Shown in pieces: positions 1-8,853 of a stretch of 64,000 nt of DNA. The stretch is taken from contig NZ_NFJK01000005.1 in assembly GCF_002159845.1 (NCBI RefSeq), forward strand, positions 62,001 through 126,000, read 5' to 3'. This DNA comes from Anaeromassilibacillus sp. An250. GTDB lineage: Bacteria > Bacillota > Clostridia > Oscillospirales > Acutalibacteraceae. The position numbers and the translations under genes are program-made. Below the pieces are notes generated by a model. The model was given only the letters and a program-made list of their open reading frames with translations. It did no database searches and was not told the origin of the DNA. Numbering within the stretch: position 1 is the stretch's first letter; each line of letters begins with the position of its first letter.

Positions 1-386
1 AGCCGGTGGATTTTTTCAGTGTGGACGTTTCCTTCATCTCCCTGTGCCTGGTGTTGCCTGTGGCACGGAAATTCTTGGCGGATGGCGGGCAGGCGGTATG
101 CCTGATCAAACCCCAGTTCGAGGCCGGGCGCGGCAAGGTGGGGAAGAAGGGCGTGGTGCGCGAGCCTTCTATCCATGTGGAAGTGGTGGAAAAGATCGTG
201 CATTTTGTCCTGGAAAATGGCTTTTCGGTGGAAGGTCTGACCTTCTCCCCAGTGAAAGGGCCGGAGGGGAATATCGAATACCTGGCGTTCCTCTCCAAAT
301 CCGAGCAGCCCCACAGCGTCCCTCTGGATATTCCGGCGCTGGTAGAAGAGTCGCACAGGGTGTTAAATGGTGGTGAGTCGCATTGA
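1..386 (+). CDS. tlyA: TlyA family rRNA 2'-O-methyltransferase, 3' part only
   Basis: The window opens inside this gene; only about the last 127 codons are present. The protein resembles the C-terminal half of the FtsJ/RrmJ-like methyltransferase fold of TlyA: a DVSFIS segment, then the [10 protein letters not shown] block, which contains the catalytic-lysine region. TlyA proteins methylate cytidine 2'-OH in 16S and/or 23S rRNA. The S4 RNA-binding domain expected at the N-terminus lies outside the window. The stop codon overlaps the TTG start of the NAD kinase gene, so the two are probably translationally coupled. Placement ahead of nadK, argR and recN matches many Firmicutes. The identification is firm; the exact methylation target is not. 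Confidence 0.9.
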   Translation, partial: PVDFFSVDVSFISLCLVLPVARKFLADGGQAVCLIKPQFEAGRGKVGKKGVVREPSIHVEVVEKIVHFVLENGFSVEGLTFSPVKGPEGNIEYLAFLSKSEQPHSVPLDIPALVEESHRVLNGGESH

Positions 387-1240
387 ATGTCTTTGTTATG
401 CCAAACCTAACCAAGAGAAATGCTCCGTTTCATACGAAACGCATCGTCGGCCAACTGCACCGCTTTGGGATGGAAGTTTCGATGGATTGCCGGTATCGGA
501 TGGACTTTCCGGAGAGCGGCGTCCAGTTTTGTGAAGATTTTTATCAGGGGCTGGCGGCCTGTGACATTGTTGTAGCGGTCGGCGGCGATGGAACCATCAT
601 CCATGCGGCCAAACATGCGGCGATGGCCGGGAAGCCTGTGTTGGGCATCAACGTGGGCCGCCTGGGATTTGTGGCGGGCTTGGAAGCGGATGAGCTGGAA
701 AAGCTGGAAGGGCTTGTCACCGGAAAGTATGCCGTTGAGAACCGGATGCTTCTACAGGTGGATACTGCGTTGGACGATGTGCATCAGACATATTATGCAT
801 TGAATGACGCGGTGATCTCCCGCGGGTCGCTCTCCCGAATCCTCGATTTTAAGGTACTGTTCAACAGTGCAAATATGTGCGGCTACCGGGCGGATGGCCT
901 GATTTTTTCCACGCCGACCGGGTCCACCGCCTACTCGCTTTCCGCGGGTGGGCCCGTGATCGACCCAAGCATGGAGTGTATTTTGCTGACGCCGATTTGT
1001 CCGCATTCCCTGTTTGCCAGGACCGTTGTCTTTGGCGGCGATGCCGTTTTAGAGGCCCATGCGGTGCGGGATGAGGACAGCGAAGTCTTTTTGACCGTCG
1101 ACGGGGAGCGCGCGCTTCCGGTGCCGGACCGCTGCGCCATCTATATCCGGCGTTCAGGTTATCGGGCGCAGATTATCAAGCTCAAACAGAACAATTTCTA
1201 TGAAGTACTCAATCAAAAATTAGCGGAGAGGAGATCCTGA
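383..1240 (+). CDS. nadK: NAD kinase
   Basis: Phosphorylates NAD to NADP in the cytoplasm using ATP or polyphosphate. At 285 aa it has normal length. The family signatures are visible: the GGDGT nucleotide-binding motif near residue 68, the NVGRLGF segment near residue 89, and the [20 protein letters not shown] block near residue 172. The start is a TTG at 383 that overlaps the tlyA stop by two bases; no better in-frame start precedes the conserved N-terminal strand ([11 protein letters not shown]). It sits inside the tlyA-nadK-argR-recN operon, one base before argR, so expression depends on the upstream promoter. Confident. Confidence 0.95.
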   Translation: MNVFVMPNLTKRNAPFHTKRIVGQLHRFGMEVSMDCRYRMDFPESGVQFCEDFYQGLAACDIVVAVGGDGTIIHAAKHAAMAGKPVLGINVGRLGFVAGLEADELEKLEGLVTGKYAVENRMLLQVDTALDDVHQTYYALNDAVISRGSLSRILDFKVLFNSANMCGYRADGLIFSTPTGSTAYSLSAGGPVIDPSMECILLTPICPHSLFARTVVFGGDAVLEAHAVRDEDSEVFLTVDGERALPVPDRCAIYIRRSGYRAQIIKLKQNNFYEVLNQKLAERRS

Positions 1241-1241
1241 A

Positions 1242-1691
1242 ATGAAAACGAGGCGGCATGCCAAAATCTTGGAGCTTATCAATGAACACAGCGTCGACAC
1301 GCAGGAGGAACTGCTGCGGCTCCTTCGGGAGGATGGATTTGATGTGACGCAGGCGACCGTTTCCCGCGACATCAAGGAACTTCGGCTGGTGAAAACCCTC
1401 TCCAACGATGGCAAATACCGCTATTCGACCGGCAAGGAAACGGGAAAGGACCTGTCTTCTAAGTTCTTTTCGCTGTTGGCGGATTCTTCCATCTCCATTG
1501 ACTGCGCGCGCAACATCGTCGTCATCAAGGCGTTGACCGGGATGGCACAGGCGATTTGCGCCGCTATGGACGGCCTTCATTGGGAATCCGTGGTGGGGAC
1601 TCTTGCGGGGGACGACACGATCTTTGTCGTGACGCGGGACGATGAATCCGCGGAACGCTTGGTGGCGGAACTGAAAAGGATTGTCGGGTGA
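1242..1691 (+). CDS. argR: Arginine repressor ArgR/AhrC
   Basis: A 149-aa DNA-binding regulator of arginine biosynthesis and catabolism that is normally hexameric and arginine-dependent. The N-terminal winged helix contains the segment TQEELLRLLREDGFDVTQAT, followed by VSRDIKELRL. The C-terminal arginine-binding oligomerisation domain ends with the GTLAGDDTIFVVTRD segment (about residues 120-135), which includes the conserved GD-D arginine contacts. The ATG lies one base after the nadK stop. It precedes recN as in Bacillus and many clostridia. No arginine genes are in the window, so its targets lie elsewhere. Confidence 0.96.
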   Translation: MKTRRHAKILELINEHSVDTQEELLRLLREDGFDVTQATVSRDIKELRLVKTLSNDGKYRYSTGKETGKDLSSKFFSLLADSSISIDCARNIVVIKALTGMAQAICAAMDGLHWESVVGTLAGDDTIFVVTRDDESAERLVAELKRIVG

Positions 1692-1697
1692 TGAGCG

Positions 1698-3374
1698 ATG
1701 TTGACCCAGCTTTATATTGAAAATATTGCGGTGATTGAGCGGGCGTCCATCGACTTTCAAGGAGGCTTTAACGTCCTTACGGGTGAAACAGGCGCAGGAA
1801 AGTCGATTTTGATTGATTCGCTGCACGCCGTGTTGGGGGAGCGCACTTCGCGGGATTTGATCCGCACAGGGGCGCGCTCTGCCTTTGTCAGCGCAACGTT
1901 CTCCGATGTGGAGGAAAACGTCTTGGAAGCCATCCGGGAGCTTGGATATACAGCGGAGGAGGACGGGACGCTTCTGTTGCAGCGCGAAATCAGCGCAGAG
2001 GGGAAATCCTCCTGCCGCATCAACAGCCGGCCGGCGACCGTTTCGGTTCTGCGTGAGATCGGCGCACAGCTGATCAATATCCATGGCCAACACGAGAGCT
2101 ATGGGCTGCTGTCCCCGGAGTCCCATATGGGCTATCTGGATCGGATGGACGTTCCCCAAGCGCTCCTGCAGGCGTATCAAGAGGCGTATCGCCGCATGAA
2201 CCGCGTAAAAAAGGAGCTGGAAGGCTTCCAGATGGATGAAGCCCAGAAAGCGCGGCAGATCGACTTGCTGACCTATCAAATCGGCGAATTGGAGGCAGCC
2301 CAGCTGCGCCCCGGGGAGCAGGAAGAGCTGGCCGAACGGCGCGACCTCTATCGGAACAGCGAAAAGATCGCCGGTGCATTGCAGGCGGCGAAGTTGGCGC
2401 TGGATGGAGAGGACGAGGCGGAAGGGGCGCTCTCGGCAGTGACCAACGCAGTAGACGCCCTGGCTGGCGCGGGGCGGTATCTGCCCGCGGCAGCCTCCCT
2501 GGAGGAACGGCTGCGCAGTGTGCAATATGAGCTGGAGGACTGCAATACAGAAATTGGAGCCCTGGCCGACGGTTTGGAGTACGACCCGGAGGAATTGGAG
2601 CAGATCGAAGGCCGGTTAGATCAACTGTATCGCCTTGGCCTGAAATACGGCGGCAGCGTGGAGGAGATGCTTACCTTTTTAGAAGATTGCAGAAAACAGC
2701 TCTCCAATATCGAGCTTTCCGATGCGCATATCGCGCGGTTGACGAAAGAACATCAGGAAGCCGGGGCCGAAGCTTGGCGCTGTGCAAAAGCGCTTTCCGC
2801 CAAGCGGCAAGAGGTCGCCGCTCTGTTTGCAAAGCGTGTGCAGGAAGAGTTGACCTTCCTGGACATGCCGAATGTGACGTTTCTGGTACAGCGCGAGGAA
2901 GGGGCACTTGGTCCCTCCGGATGCGATCGGGTACAGTTTTTGATCTCTACCAACCCGGGCGAACCGGCTAAGCCATTGGCGAAGATCGCTTCGGGTGGCG
3001 AGCTTTCCCGGATCATGCTGGCGATCAAGACCGTATTGGCGGGTACGGATCGCATCGGGACGCTGATCTTTGACGAAATCGACACCGGGATCAGCGGCAG
3101 TGCAGCGCAAAAAGTGGGGCTCAAGCTCCGGGAAGTATCGCGCACCCGGCAGGTGATTTGTGTCACGCATTTGGCGCAGATCGCTTCCCTAGCGGACGCC
3201 CATTTCCGGATCAAAAAGCATGTGGAGCACGACCGCACCTACACCAACGTAACGGCGCTCGATCACGAAGGGCGCAAGCGGGAGTTGGCACGGATTATGG
3301 GCGGCACGGAGATCACCGAGCTTTTGCTGCAAAATGCAGAAGAAATGCTGCAAATGGCGAAGAAAACGTCTTGA
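1698..3374 (+). CDS. recN: DNA repair protein RecN
   Basis: An SMC-like ATPase acting early in double-strand break repair. The 558-aa protein has the N-terminal ATPase half with Walker A GETGAGKS (about residues 29-36), a central coiled coil rich in Glu/Gln/Arg (about 150-370), the SGGELSRIMLA signature (about 430-440), and Walker B TLIFDEIDTGISG. Length and order match the family. The ATG at 1698 follows the argR stop by six bases. The stop codon overlaps the -35 box of the tyrS promoter, so the operon ends exactly where the next transcription unit begins; no separate terminator lies between them. Confidence 0.97.
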   Translation: MLTQLYIENIAVIERASIDFQGGFNVLTGETGAGKSILIDSLHAVLGERTSRDLIRTGARSAFVSATFSDVEENVLEAIRELGYTAEEDGTLLLQREISAEGKSSCRINSRPATVSVLREIGAQLINIHGQHESYGLLSPESHMGYLDRMDVPQALLQAYQEAYRRMNRVKKELEGFQMDEAQKARQIDLLTYQIGELEAAQLRPGEQEELAERRDLYRNSEKIAGALQAAKLALDGEDEAEGALSAVTNAVDALAGAGRYLPAAASLEERLRSVQYELEDCNTEIGALADGLEYDPEELEQIEGRLDQLYRLGLKYGGSVEEMLTFLEDCRKQLSNIELSDAHIARLTKEHQEAGAEAWRCAKALSAKRQEVAALFAKRVQEELTFLDMPNVTFLVQREEGALGPSGCDRVQFLISTNPGEPAKPLAKIASGGELSRIMLAIKTVLAGTDRIGTLIFDEIDTGISGSAAQKVGLKLREVSRTRQVICVTHLAQIASLADAHFRIKKHVEHDRTYTNVTALDHEGRKRELARIMGGTEITELLLQNAEEMLQMAKKTS

Positions 3375-3399
3375 CAGTTTGAAACCCGTTGGATATAAT
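3371..3399 (+). promoter_or_regulatory. SigA-type promoter of tyrS
   Basis: A perfect TTGACA (3371-3376) and a perfect TATAAT (3394-3399) are separated by 17 bases. The -35 box contains the recN stop codon (3372-3374). Transcription would start near 3406 and enter the T-box leader. Confidence 0.9.
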
Positions 3400-3407
3400 G
3401 AGAGCAA

Positions 3408-3672
3408 CGGCATCGAAGGGAAGAAGTACGCGGAATGCAGCTGGCAAAGAGAGTCCGCGGTTGGTGGAAGCGGGAGCAGCGGTCAGCGGAAATACATCCT
3501 GGAGCCGCCGGGTGGAACGCCAGATGGTCAGTAGATCCGGCCGGGGTGGCGCACGTTAACGCGCACGGGTATGGTTGTACCCATGAGGCCGCATTCGTGA
3601 GGGTGCGGTAAACTGAGGTGGTACCGCGGAATTTCTCCGCCCTCTGCAAAAATCGCAGGGGGCGTTTTCTTT
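3408..3672 (+). promoter_or_regulatory. Tyrosine T-box riboswitch with terminator
   Basis: Senses uncharged tRNA-Tyr and controls readthrough into tyrS. The distal Stem I loop sequence is at 3460-3470 (GGTTGGTGGAA). The specifier is TAC at 3493-3495, in the typical setting followed by CCTGGAG. The T-box consensus runs from 3611 to 3630 and includes GGTGGTACCGCG. The intrinsic terminator has arms 3638-3647 and 3655-3664, followed by a T-run. The specifier codon and the downstream gene agree, which supports the assignment. The tRNA-mediated switching is known for the class, not shown here. Confidence 0.93.
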
Positions 3673-3701
3673 TGCCCCCAACACAGAATGGAGGAAAACA
3701 A

Positions 3702-4931
3702 ATGGGCGTTTACGACGAACTGAAAGCGCGCGGGTTAATCGCGCAGACGACCAACGAGGAAAAGATCCGGGAGCTGTTGAACAACGACAAGATCACTTTC
3801 TACATCGGCTTTGACCCGACAGCGGACAGTCTGCATGTGGGTCACTTTGTCCAGATCATGGTGATGTCCTGGATGCAGAAGGCCGGGCATGTGCCGATCG
3901 CCCTGTTCGGCGGCGGCACGGGCATGATCGGCGACCCGTCCGGAAAGACCGACATGCGCAAGATGCTCACCAAGGAGACCATTGACCACAACATCGCCTG
4001 TTTCCAGAAGCAGATGTCCCGTCTGATTGACTTTTCCGAGGGGAAAGCGATTATGGCGAACAACGGCGATTGGCTGCTCAACCTGAATTACATTGACTTC
4101 TTGCGCGAGGTGGGCGTGCATTTCTCCGTCAACCGGATGCTGGCGGCAGAGTGCTACAAGCAGCGTTTGGAGCGCGGCCTCTCCTTCTTCGAGCTGAATT
4201 ACATGCTGATGCAGAGCTACGATTTTCTCGAGCTCAACCATCGCCACAACTGCGTGATGGAGCTGGGCGGCGACGACCAGTGGAGCAACATCATCGGCGG
4301 CGTGGAGCTGCTCCGCCGCAAAGAGGCCAAAGAGGTCTACGGCATGACCTTCACCTTGCTCACGACCAGCGAGGGCAAGAAGATGGGCAAGACCGAAAAG
4401 GGTGCCGTCTGGCTCGATCCGGAAAAGACTTCGCCGTTTGAATTCTACCAGTACTGGCGCAATGTGGACGACGCAGACGTCATCCGTTGCCTGAAAATTT
4501 TGACCTTCCTGCCGCTGGAAGAGATCAACGAGCTGGAAAAGCTCGAAGGCGGCGAGCTCAACAAGGCAAAAGAGATCCTCGCCTATGAGGTCACTAAGTT
4601 GATCCACGGCGAAGAAGAGGCGAAGAAGGCCCAGGAGGGTGCGCGCGCCTTGTTCGGCAAGGGCGCAAATACCGACAATATGCCTTCTACTGCGATCACC
4701 GAGGCGGACTTCACCGACGGGGAAATCGGCGTGCTTGACCTGATGGTCAAGACAAAGCTTGCCCCATCCCGCGCGGAAGGCCGCAGATTGATTGAGCAGG
4801 GCGGCGTTGCGGTAGACGATGTGAAGGTGGCGTCGATTTCTGCGAAACTTTCCCTGGAGAAGGACTTCGAAAAGAAGTATGTGATTATTAAAAAGGGTAA
4901 GAAAGTGTTCCATAAGGTAACGCTGGAATAA
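3702..4931 (+). CDS. tyrS: Tyrosyl-tRNA synthetase
   Basis: Charges tRNA-Tyr. The 409-aa class I synthetase has the HIGH-like motif HVGH in DSLHVGHF (about residue 46), the tRNA/Tyr-binding YMLMQSYDF segment, the KMSKS-like loop [11 protein letters not shown] (about residue 227), and a C-terminal S4 domain ([14 protein letters not shown]). The open frame extends upstream to 3618, but that stretch is the T-box terminator; the ATG at 3702 has GGAGG ten bases upstream and begins the conserved [11 protein letters not shown] sequence. It is a single-gene unit regulated by the T-box, with two hairpin terminators downstream. Confidence 0.97.
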   Translation: MGVYDELKARGLIAQTTNEEKIRELLNNDKITFYIGFDPTADSLHVGHFVQIMVMSWMQKAGHVPIALFGGGTGMIGDPSGKTDMRKMLTKETIDHNIACFQKQMSRLIDFSEGKAIMANNGDWLLNLNYIDFLREVGVHFSVNRMLAAECYKQRLERGLSFFELNYMLMQSYDFLELNHRHNCVMELGGDDQWSNIIGGVELLRRKEAKEVYGMTFTLLTTSEGKKMGKTEKGAVWLDPEKTSPFEFYQYWRNVDDADVIRCLKILTFLPLEEINELEKLEGGELNKAKEILAYEVTKLIHGEEEAKKAQEGARALFGKGANTDNMPSTAITEADFTDGEIGVLDLMVKTKLAPSRAEGRRLIEQGGVAVDDVKVASISAKLSLEKDFEKKYVIIKKGKKVFHKVTLE

Positions 4932-4944
4932 CCAAGACCAATGA

Positions 4945-4980
4945 ATAAATATCCCCCGGCAAAGGCCGGGGGATATTTAT
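4945..4980 (+). terminator. Intrinsic terminator of tyrS
   Basis: Strong hairpin with a CCCCCGGC/GCCGGGGG core extended by complementary ATAAATAT/ATATTTAT arms and a four-base loop. The AT-rich flanks give U-tracts in both directions. Confidence 0.9.
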
Positions 4981-4993
4981 TGTAGTTTGCAGA

Positions 4994-5041
4994 AAAAGTC
5001 AAAGGACAGCGTATCGTCCCAACCGCTGTCCTTTGACTTTT
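4994..5041. terminator. Second, bidirectional hairpin terminator
   Basis: An 18-bp perfectly complementary pair (4994-5011 and 5024-5041) ends in T-runs on both strands. It lies between convergent tyrS and the minus-strand DUF1266 operon and could terminate both. The next 216 bases, to 5257, contain nothing I recognise. Confidence 0.8.
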
Positions 5042-5257
5042 ATCTTTTTCCATTCAGAATGAATCCCGTTGAGCGGCTGCTTAATTTTCTTTCCTGTATT
5101 TCTACATAGCGGCCAGTCCTTTCTTTATGTTGCCACTGACTGAATTGCGTTGCAGCAGCCCGGCACAGGACCGCACATCAACGCAGCTACCAATCCAACG
5201 TTTTTATATATGCCGTTTCTGTTGGAGGCTGGTGAATAACAGTAATTTTCAAAGGGT

Positions 5258-6436
5258 TTACAATGTAAAGCCGATTTTTCTCTGTGCAGGCCAAGGGCAA
5301 TCCCGCCATTGTCCGCTGTCTTGCTCTGCTTTTCCAGTCAACAGGTCTGTGGCGGCGTCTGCAATATAGCCCAGGTAACTTCCAGCGGAGCTGTCACCGC
5401 ATAGCAATTTCCACATAAGACCGCCAAAAAGATAAGACTGGGCAAATTCGCGCCAGCTATGCAGTTCCTCCACAACTTTTTGGGAGAGATCCCAGAGAAT
5501 ACCAACAGCTTCGCTTTCCGTGAGCCAGCCTAAATAGCAGCCCCAACGGGTCAACATCGCCGCCCGGCCAATATCCCATCCAGCCATAAAGCCAGGGGCA
5601 TATTGGCTTTTATACCGTTGTGCAAACCGCCATGCCCGCTTGGTAGACTCACAGTCATCCTCGTCGATGGTTTCGTCTATCAGTTCCTCCGGCGAGGATG
5701 CCTCACTATAAAGCTGATACCGCAGGATATAGCCCTCCTGTGCTAAATAGCGGATCATATCCAGCAGATCGCTACGACCATTTATCCCCCAGGAGCGGCG
5801 TACAAGGGACACGACTTTCTGTTCCATGACTGGGATATGTTCCTCCACATCCATACTATACAGATTGTGGTCGTTAAGGGTCGATACAATACCAGACAGC
5901 AAGATGCCAAAGCGTTCCCATTTTGCGTCATTTTTTTGGTAAGGAATCGGTTCTGGCTCAGGGATGGCCTCAAGCCGAGCCATCGTTTCATCCAAGGTAA
6001 TATAAAGGTTTTGCTCCAGTTCTAAATTCCATACGGGTTCTTCCTCTTCGTCGGCATCCTCCATCTCCAGCATTTCCAGAGCCGCCGCGAGAACGCCCAT
6101 ATCTTCTCCAAAAAGTTGCCCCATCAAGTTCTCTGCAGTGGAAGCAGTAGCTTCAGCGACTTTCTCATTGACCATTTTTTGTAATAGTTCCTCATTGACG
6201 GCCATTTGTGCCACACCATCGGCCCCTAATATCTGACCAAGAATTTCTACTTGCCGCTCCGTGCTGGCATGGATCTGTTCCTCTGCCTCAGCAGCAGATA
6301 TAGATGCTTCTTTTTCAGAGCTGGAAACCTCGAGGTTATTAACCAGTTCTTCGCTTTTTTCAAAAGTCTTTTTCATCGCATCGGCGGCCTTCTCACGGGC
6401 TTGTTGCGCCCGTTTCCTAATTTCGTTTATATCCAT
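5258..6436 (-). CDS. DUF1266 domain protein
   Basis: A 392-aa protein of unknown function. The N-terminal 120 residues are charged and helical (MDINEIRKRAQQAREKA...), probably coiled coil. The C-terminal part (about 200-380) matches the DUF1266 pattern: AWRFAQRYKSQY, GWDIGRAAMLTRWGCYLGWL, SEAVGILWDL, then W-EFAQSYLFGG. The start at 6436 was chosen because AGGAGG lies just upstream; the longer open frame to 6550 overlaps the preceding small gene. It is the last gene of a compact four-gene minus-strand operon. DUF1266 proteins often occur near contact-dependent toxin/immunity loci, but no toxin is visible here, so function remains open. Confidence 0.75.
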   Translation of the reverse strand: MDINEIRKRAQQAREKAADAMKKTFEKSEELVNNLEVSSSEKEASISAAEAEEQIHASTERQVEILGQILGADGVAQMAVNEELLQKMVNEKVAEATASTAENLMGQLFGEDMGVLAAALEMLEMEDADEEEEPVWNLELEQNLYITLDETMARLEAIPEPEPIPYQKNDAKWERFGILLSGIVSTLNDHNLYSMDVEEHIPVMEQKVVSLVRRSWGINGRSDLLDMIRYLAQEGYILRYQLYSEASSPEELIDETIDEDDCESTKRAWRFAQRYKSQYAPGFMAGWDIGRAAMLTRWGCYLGWLTESEAVGILWDLSQKVVEELHSWREFAQSYLFGGLMWKLLCGDSSAGSYLGYIADAATDLLTGKAEQDSGQWRDCPWPAQRKIGFTL

Positions 6437-6456
6437 CTTTTTTTCTGTCCTCCTCA

Positions 6457-6615
6457 TCAGGGGGGGAGCGTATGCCATGCCGGAGGTTTTTGGCGGCGTG
6501 TAAACAGCTTTTTGATCCGTCTTAATATTGCTTCTATAAAATGAAACCACAGATTACCAAATATAAATACCACCAAAAGGAACAGCAGGATCGCTCCAAT
6601 TTCTCCCAAAGGCAT
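6457..6615 (-). CDS. 52-aa single-pass membrane protein
   Basis: A small gene reading MPLGEIGAILLFLLVVFIFG at its start. Residues 8-26 form one hydrophobic helix, followed by a basic tail (LRRIKKLFTRRQK). A GTGAGGTT Shine-Dalgarno-like sequence precedes the ATG at 6615. It fits exactly between its neighbours, 7 bp after the 161-aa gene and 20 bp before the DUF1266 gene, and both flanking genes keep their own ribosome sites. A run of seven G (plus strand) lies at its 3' end, a possible slippage site. No family was recognised. Confidence 0.6.
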   Translation of the reverse strand: MPLGEIGAILLFLLVVFIFGNLWFHFIEAILRRIKKLFTRRQKPPAWHTLPP

Positions 6616-6622
6616 TTTAACC

Positions 6623-7108
6623 TCACTTTGTTGCAAATCTGTTCATAAAGAAATCAGTAAAAGCGGCCAACTCCTCGTCCTGCGACACATAGACATACAG
6701 CTTTTCATCTTCCAGCCAATCATAGGCATTGATACCGATATATCCTTTTTTGTCTGGGTAAATGATAAACGCATCGGTAGGGTATTTGTTTCGATAGGCT
6801 TTCAAAATTTCAGAGCGGCGATAGTAGGTCGGATCACCACAGCCGGAAAGATCGGGTACCGTGGGAACGACCACAATCGTTTGACTGGCCTCGTTCCAGC
6901 CGACAATTAAATTTCCGATTTTCGTTTTACTCCCATGAACAAATCCATAATTGAAGCGGCTCACATCCTCGGTATATCCGAAAATCAGCCTATAATTGTC
7001 CCCGCCTTCAACGACCTGGTTAAATAGAGCGCGCATTTTCTTTGCATTTGCATGGCTCTTTTCCATATCGATTTCCGGTCCCTTAAACAACTTGCTAAAA
7101 AAGCCCAT
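6623..7108 (-). CDS. Conserved-looking hypothetical protein, 161 aa
   Basis: Not recognised. The protein starts MGFFSKLFKGPEIDMEKSHA and has a helical N-terminus, a central beta-rich section (KTKIGNLIVGWNEASQTIVVVPTVP) and a C-terminal alpha/beta part ending DFFMNRF. There are no transmembrane segments or signal peptide. AGGAGG precedes the ATG at 7108 by a normal distance. It is second in the four-gene operon, 42 bp behind the GAD-like gene. The overall look (single soluble domain, acidic, many aromatic residues) resembles small immunity-type proteins, but this is only an impression. Confidence 0.6.
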   Translation of the reverse strand: MGFFSKLFKGPEIDMEKSHANAKKMRALFNQVVEGGDNYRLIFGYTEDVSRFNYGFVHGSKTKIGNLIVGWNEASQTIVVVPTVPDLSGCGDPTYYRRSEILKAYRNKYPTDAFIIYPDKKGYIGINAYDWLEDEKLYVYVSQDEELAAFTDFFMNRFATK

Positions 7109-7150
7109 ACTTTTTCCTCCTAAATATGTATTTTTGAAAATGAATGGCGA

Positions 7151-8074
7151 TCAATCTATGGCGTCCGACAAAACACATTCCATCTCCGCCAGGCTCATGC
7201 CACGGATCAATAGATAGTCCCCTCTTGTTTCTAAGATGTAGGGCTGTAGCCGTTGCAAAGCCCTGTGATACTCCAAAAAGCCGAGGTTTTCCTCTTTTGT
7301 CAAGCTAACAAACGTCAGCGCCCACAGCGAAACCGTCTCTCCCTCAATCTCGTATAGCGTTTCTGGTGCTATTGGCAAGATGGTATCCACCGTTTCCGAA
7401 AAGGGAAAGCTAACCATTAAACCGCCGTTCTCCAATTCAAATACATGGGGGTTGGCTTCATAGGCTTGCGACCACATATCGTCAGGCTTTGCAGCACTAG
7501 AATTGTCCGTTCCCATTTCAAATAACAGGTGCTGATGAACAACGGCGTTCCCTTTTTCGACATATTGAATGGACTCGGCTCCGCCAAACGCCAAAGCCGG
7601 AGCAAAGAAAAAAATCTCATTCTCTGCAAGGCCGCCATGCTTAGCGGATGCCTCTTGGAATAAGTCCACTCGCAAAAATTGTTCCGCAAAGTTTTCAGCG
7701 GGAAGGATACGCTCAAAAAAATCGGAAAAACCGGTAGAAAAACTGCCTGATCTGCGGTAGTGAATGTCCAGCAAACACATATCGCCGGCTGTTTCAGATC
7801 GTTTGCGGTAAATAAAAAGTGTTCCGAATCCAGTCATTAAAATGGGGAAGCAATCTTCCTGCTCACCCAGCCAAAGTGTGAGCGTATCAATATAATCCGT
7901 AGGATCTATAATTTTCAGTAATCCTCCGCCATAATTTCCGAAGCCATATTCCTGCCAAAAGTCAAGGAGTTCTGCCGGCAGTTTTCCTTGAAATTGTTCC
8001 AGCATTTCAGCGGTTGGTTTTCGCAAGTCATTACCCGGCGGATATTTGTTTACAAACAGATCAAATACGTTCAT
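7151..8074 (-). CDS. GAD-like / DUF1851 (Tdi1-type immunity) domain protein
   Basis: A 307-aa cytosolic protein. The N-terminal half carries the GAD-like pattern: PAELLDFWQEYGFGNYGGGLLKIIDP (about residues 33-58), then PILMTGFGTLFIYRK. The middle (FFFAPALAFGGAESIQYVEKG, about 180-200) resembles the DUF1851/Tdi1 part found in immunity proteins of interbacterial toxins. The last 100 residues are not assigned. GGAGG precedes the ATG. It is the first gene of the four-gene operon, under a promoter whose spacer holds an operator-like palindrome. The domain call comes from sequence pattern; the immunity role is inferred from the family. Confidence 0.7.
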   Translation of the reverse strand: MNVFDLFVNKYPPGNDLRKPTAEMLEQFQGKLPAELLDFWQEYGFGNYGGGLLKIIDPTDYIDTLTLWLGEQEDCFPILMTGFGTLFIYRKRSETAGDMCLLDIHYRRSGSFSTGFSDFFERILPAENFAEQFLRVDLFQEASAKHGGLAENEIFFFAPALAFGGAESIQYVEKGNAVVHQHLLFEMGTDNSSAAKPDDMWSQAYEANPHVFELENGGLMVSFPFSETVDTILPIAPETLYEIEGETVSLWALTFVSLTKEENLGFLEYHRALQRLQPYILETRGDYLLIRGMSLAEMECVLSDAID

Positions 8075-8127
8075 CGTGTGTCCTCCTTTGTTTGGTTTTC
8101 GTTCTCATAGGTATAAAATAAAGATAA

Positions 8128-8157
8128 ATAATAAAATTTGTTTTTATTTTAAGTAAA
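8128..8157 (-). promoter_or_regulatory. Promoter with candidate TetR operator, four-gene operon
   Basis: On the minus strand a TTTACT (8152-8157) and TATTAT (8128-8133) are 18 bases apart. The spacer is filled by an inverted repeat TAAAAT-N8-ATTTTA (8132-8151). The 22 bases 8132-8153 match 20/22 with a site in front of the tetR gene. Repressor binding here would block polymerase. Confidence 0.5.
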
Positions 8158-8221
8158 GTAAAATCCATCTGAATATGACGCCAAACCATAATATTCGGAC
8201 GGATTTTTTCATTCCCACCCA

Positions 8222-8842
8222 TCAAGGCGTGGGAGCTGTTTTCAATTTCTCCAAGGCATCCACAATCGCATTCAGTTGAAAATCAACGGTTTCATCAGCG
8301 GCTTCAGGAACAAATAAGGGAAGCGTATTGGGGATAGCTCTGCGCACAACCATTGCTGTCAAACTTAAATTCGTAAATAGATTGATCCTTGCTGTATCTG
8401 CCCTTATTCCAAAGTTTTCTAAAATTTCTCCAAAAAGACGAAGTTGCTTTTGACGGAACACTTGATAGCTTTCCTTTGATAGACGCTTGAAAATGAGCTG
8501 TTGTTCTTCAATCGTTAAAACAGCAATTCCATTTTTTTCTCCATAACAACAGGCATGGAGAAATTGTTTCACTGCGTCACGCCAGCTTAAAGCAGGATCG
8601 GCCATCAGCGTTTGTACATACTTGATGATTTTGGGCTGTTGCAAGTAAAGCGTTTCAACAATCAAATCTTCTTTCGTTGCGAAAAAGGAATAGAAGAACG
8701 TTCGCGAAATACCAACTTTTTTATATACTTGCTCCACGGTTGTATGTTGTATGCCTTGTTTTGCCATTAGTTCAAGCCCAACTGTAACAAGCTGCATCCT
8801 AATACGTTCTCTGTCCTCGTCAGAATAAGCAACCTTTGGCAC
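8222..8842 (-). CDS. TetR/AcrR family regulator
   Basis: A 206-aa one-component regulator. The N-terminal helix-turn-helix (about residues 10-56) reads ...AKQGIQHTTVEQVYKKVGIS followed by RTFFYSFFATKEDLI, the classical TetR DNA-binding pattern. The C-terminal all-helical ligand domain is not diagnostic. It uses a GTG start at 8842 with AAGGAGG upstream; no ATG fits better. A 22-bp palindrome-like site overlaps its own promoter region and recurs, inverted, before the downstream operon, so autoregulation and control of the operon are likely. The ligand is unknown. Confidence 0.88.
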   Translation of the reverse strand: MPKVAYSDEDRERIRMQLVTVGLELMAKQGIQHTTVEQVYKKVGISRTFFYSFFATKEDLIVETLYLQQPKIIKYVQTLMADPALSWRDAVKQFLHACCYGEKNGIAVLTIEEQQLIFKRLSKESYQVFRQKQLRLFGEILENFGIRADTARINLFTNLSLTAMVVRRAIPNTLPLFVPEAADETVDFQLNAIVDALEKLKTAPTP

Positions 8843-8853
8843 CCCGTCACCTC

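Noticed and set aside
1209-2525. Long minus-strand frame (438 codons) opposite argR and recN
   Set aside because: It is a shadow of two well-identified genes; its translation has no family pattern and no ribosome site.
3618-3701. 28-codon N-terminal extension of tyrS
   Set aside because: The stretch is the T-box antiterminator and terminator; a proper ribosome site fixes the start at 3702.
3735-4913. Minus-strand frame of 392 codons opposite tyrS
   Set aside because: Antisense shadow caused by codon bias of tyrS; low-complexity Leu/His/Val-rich translation.
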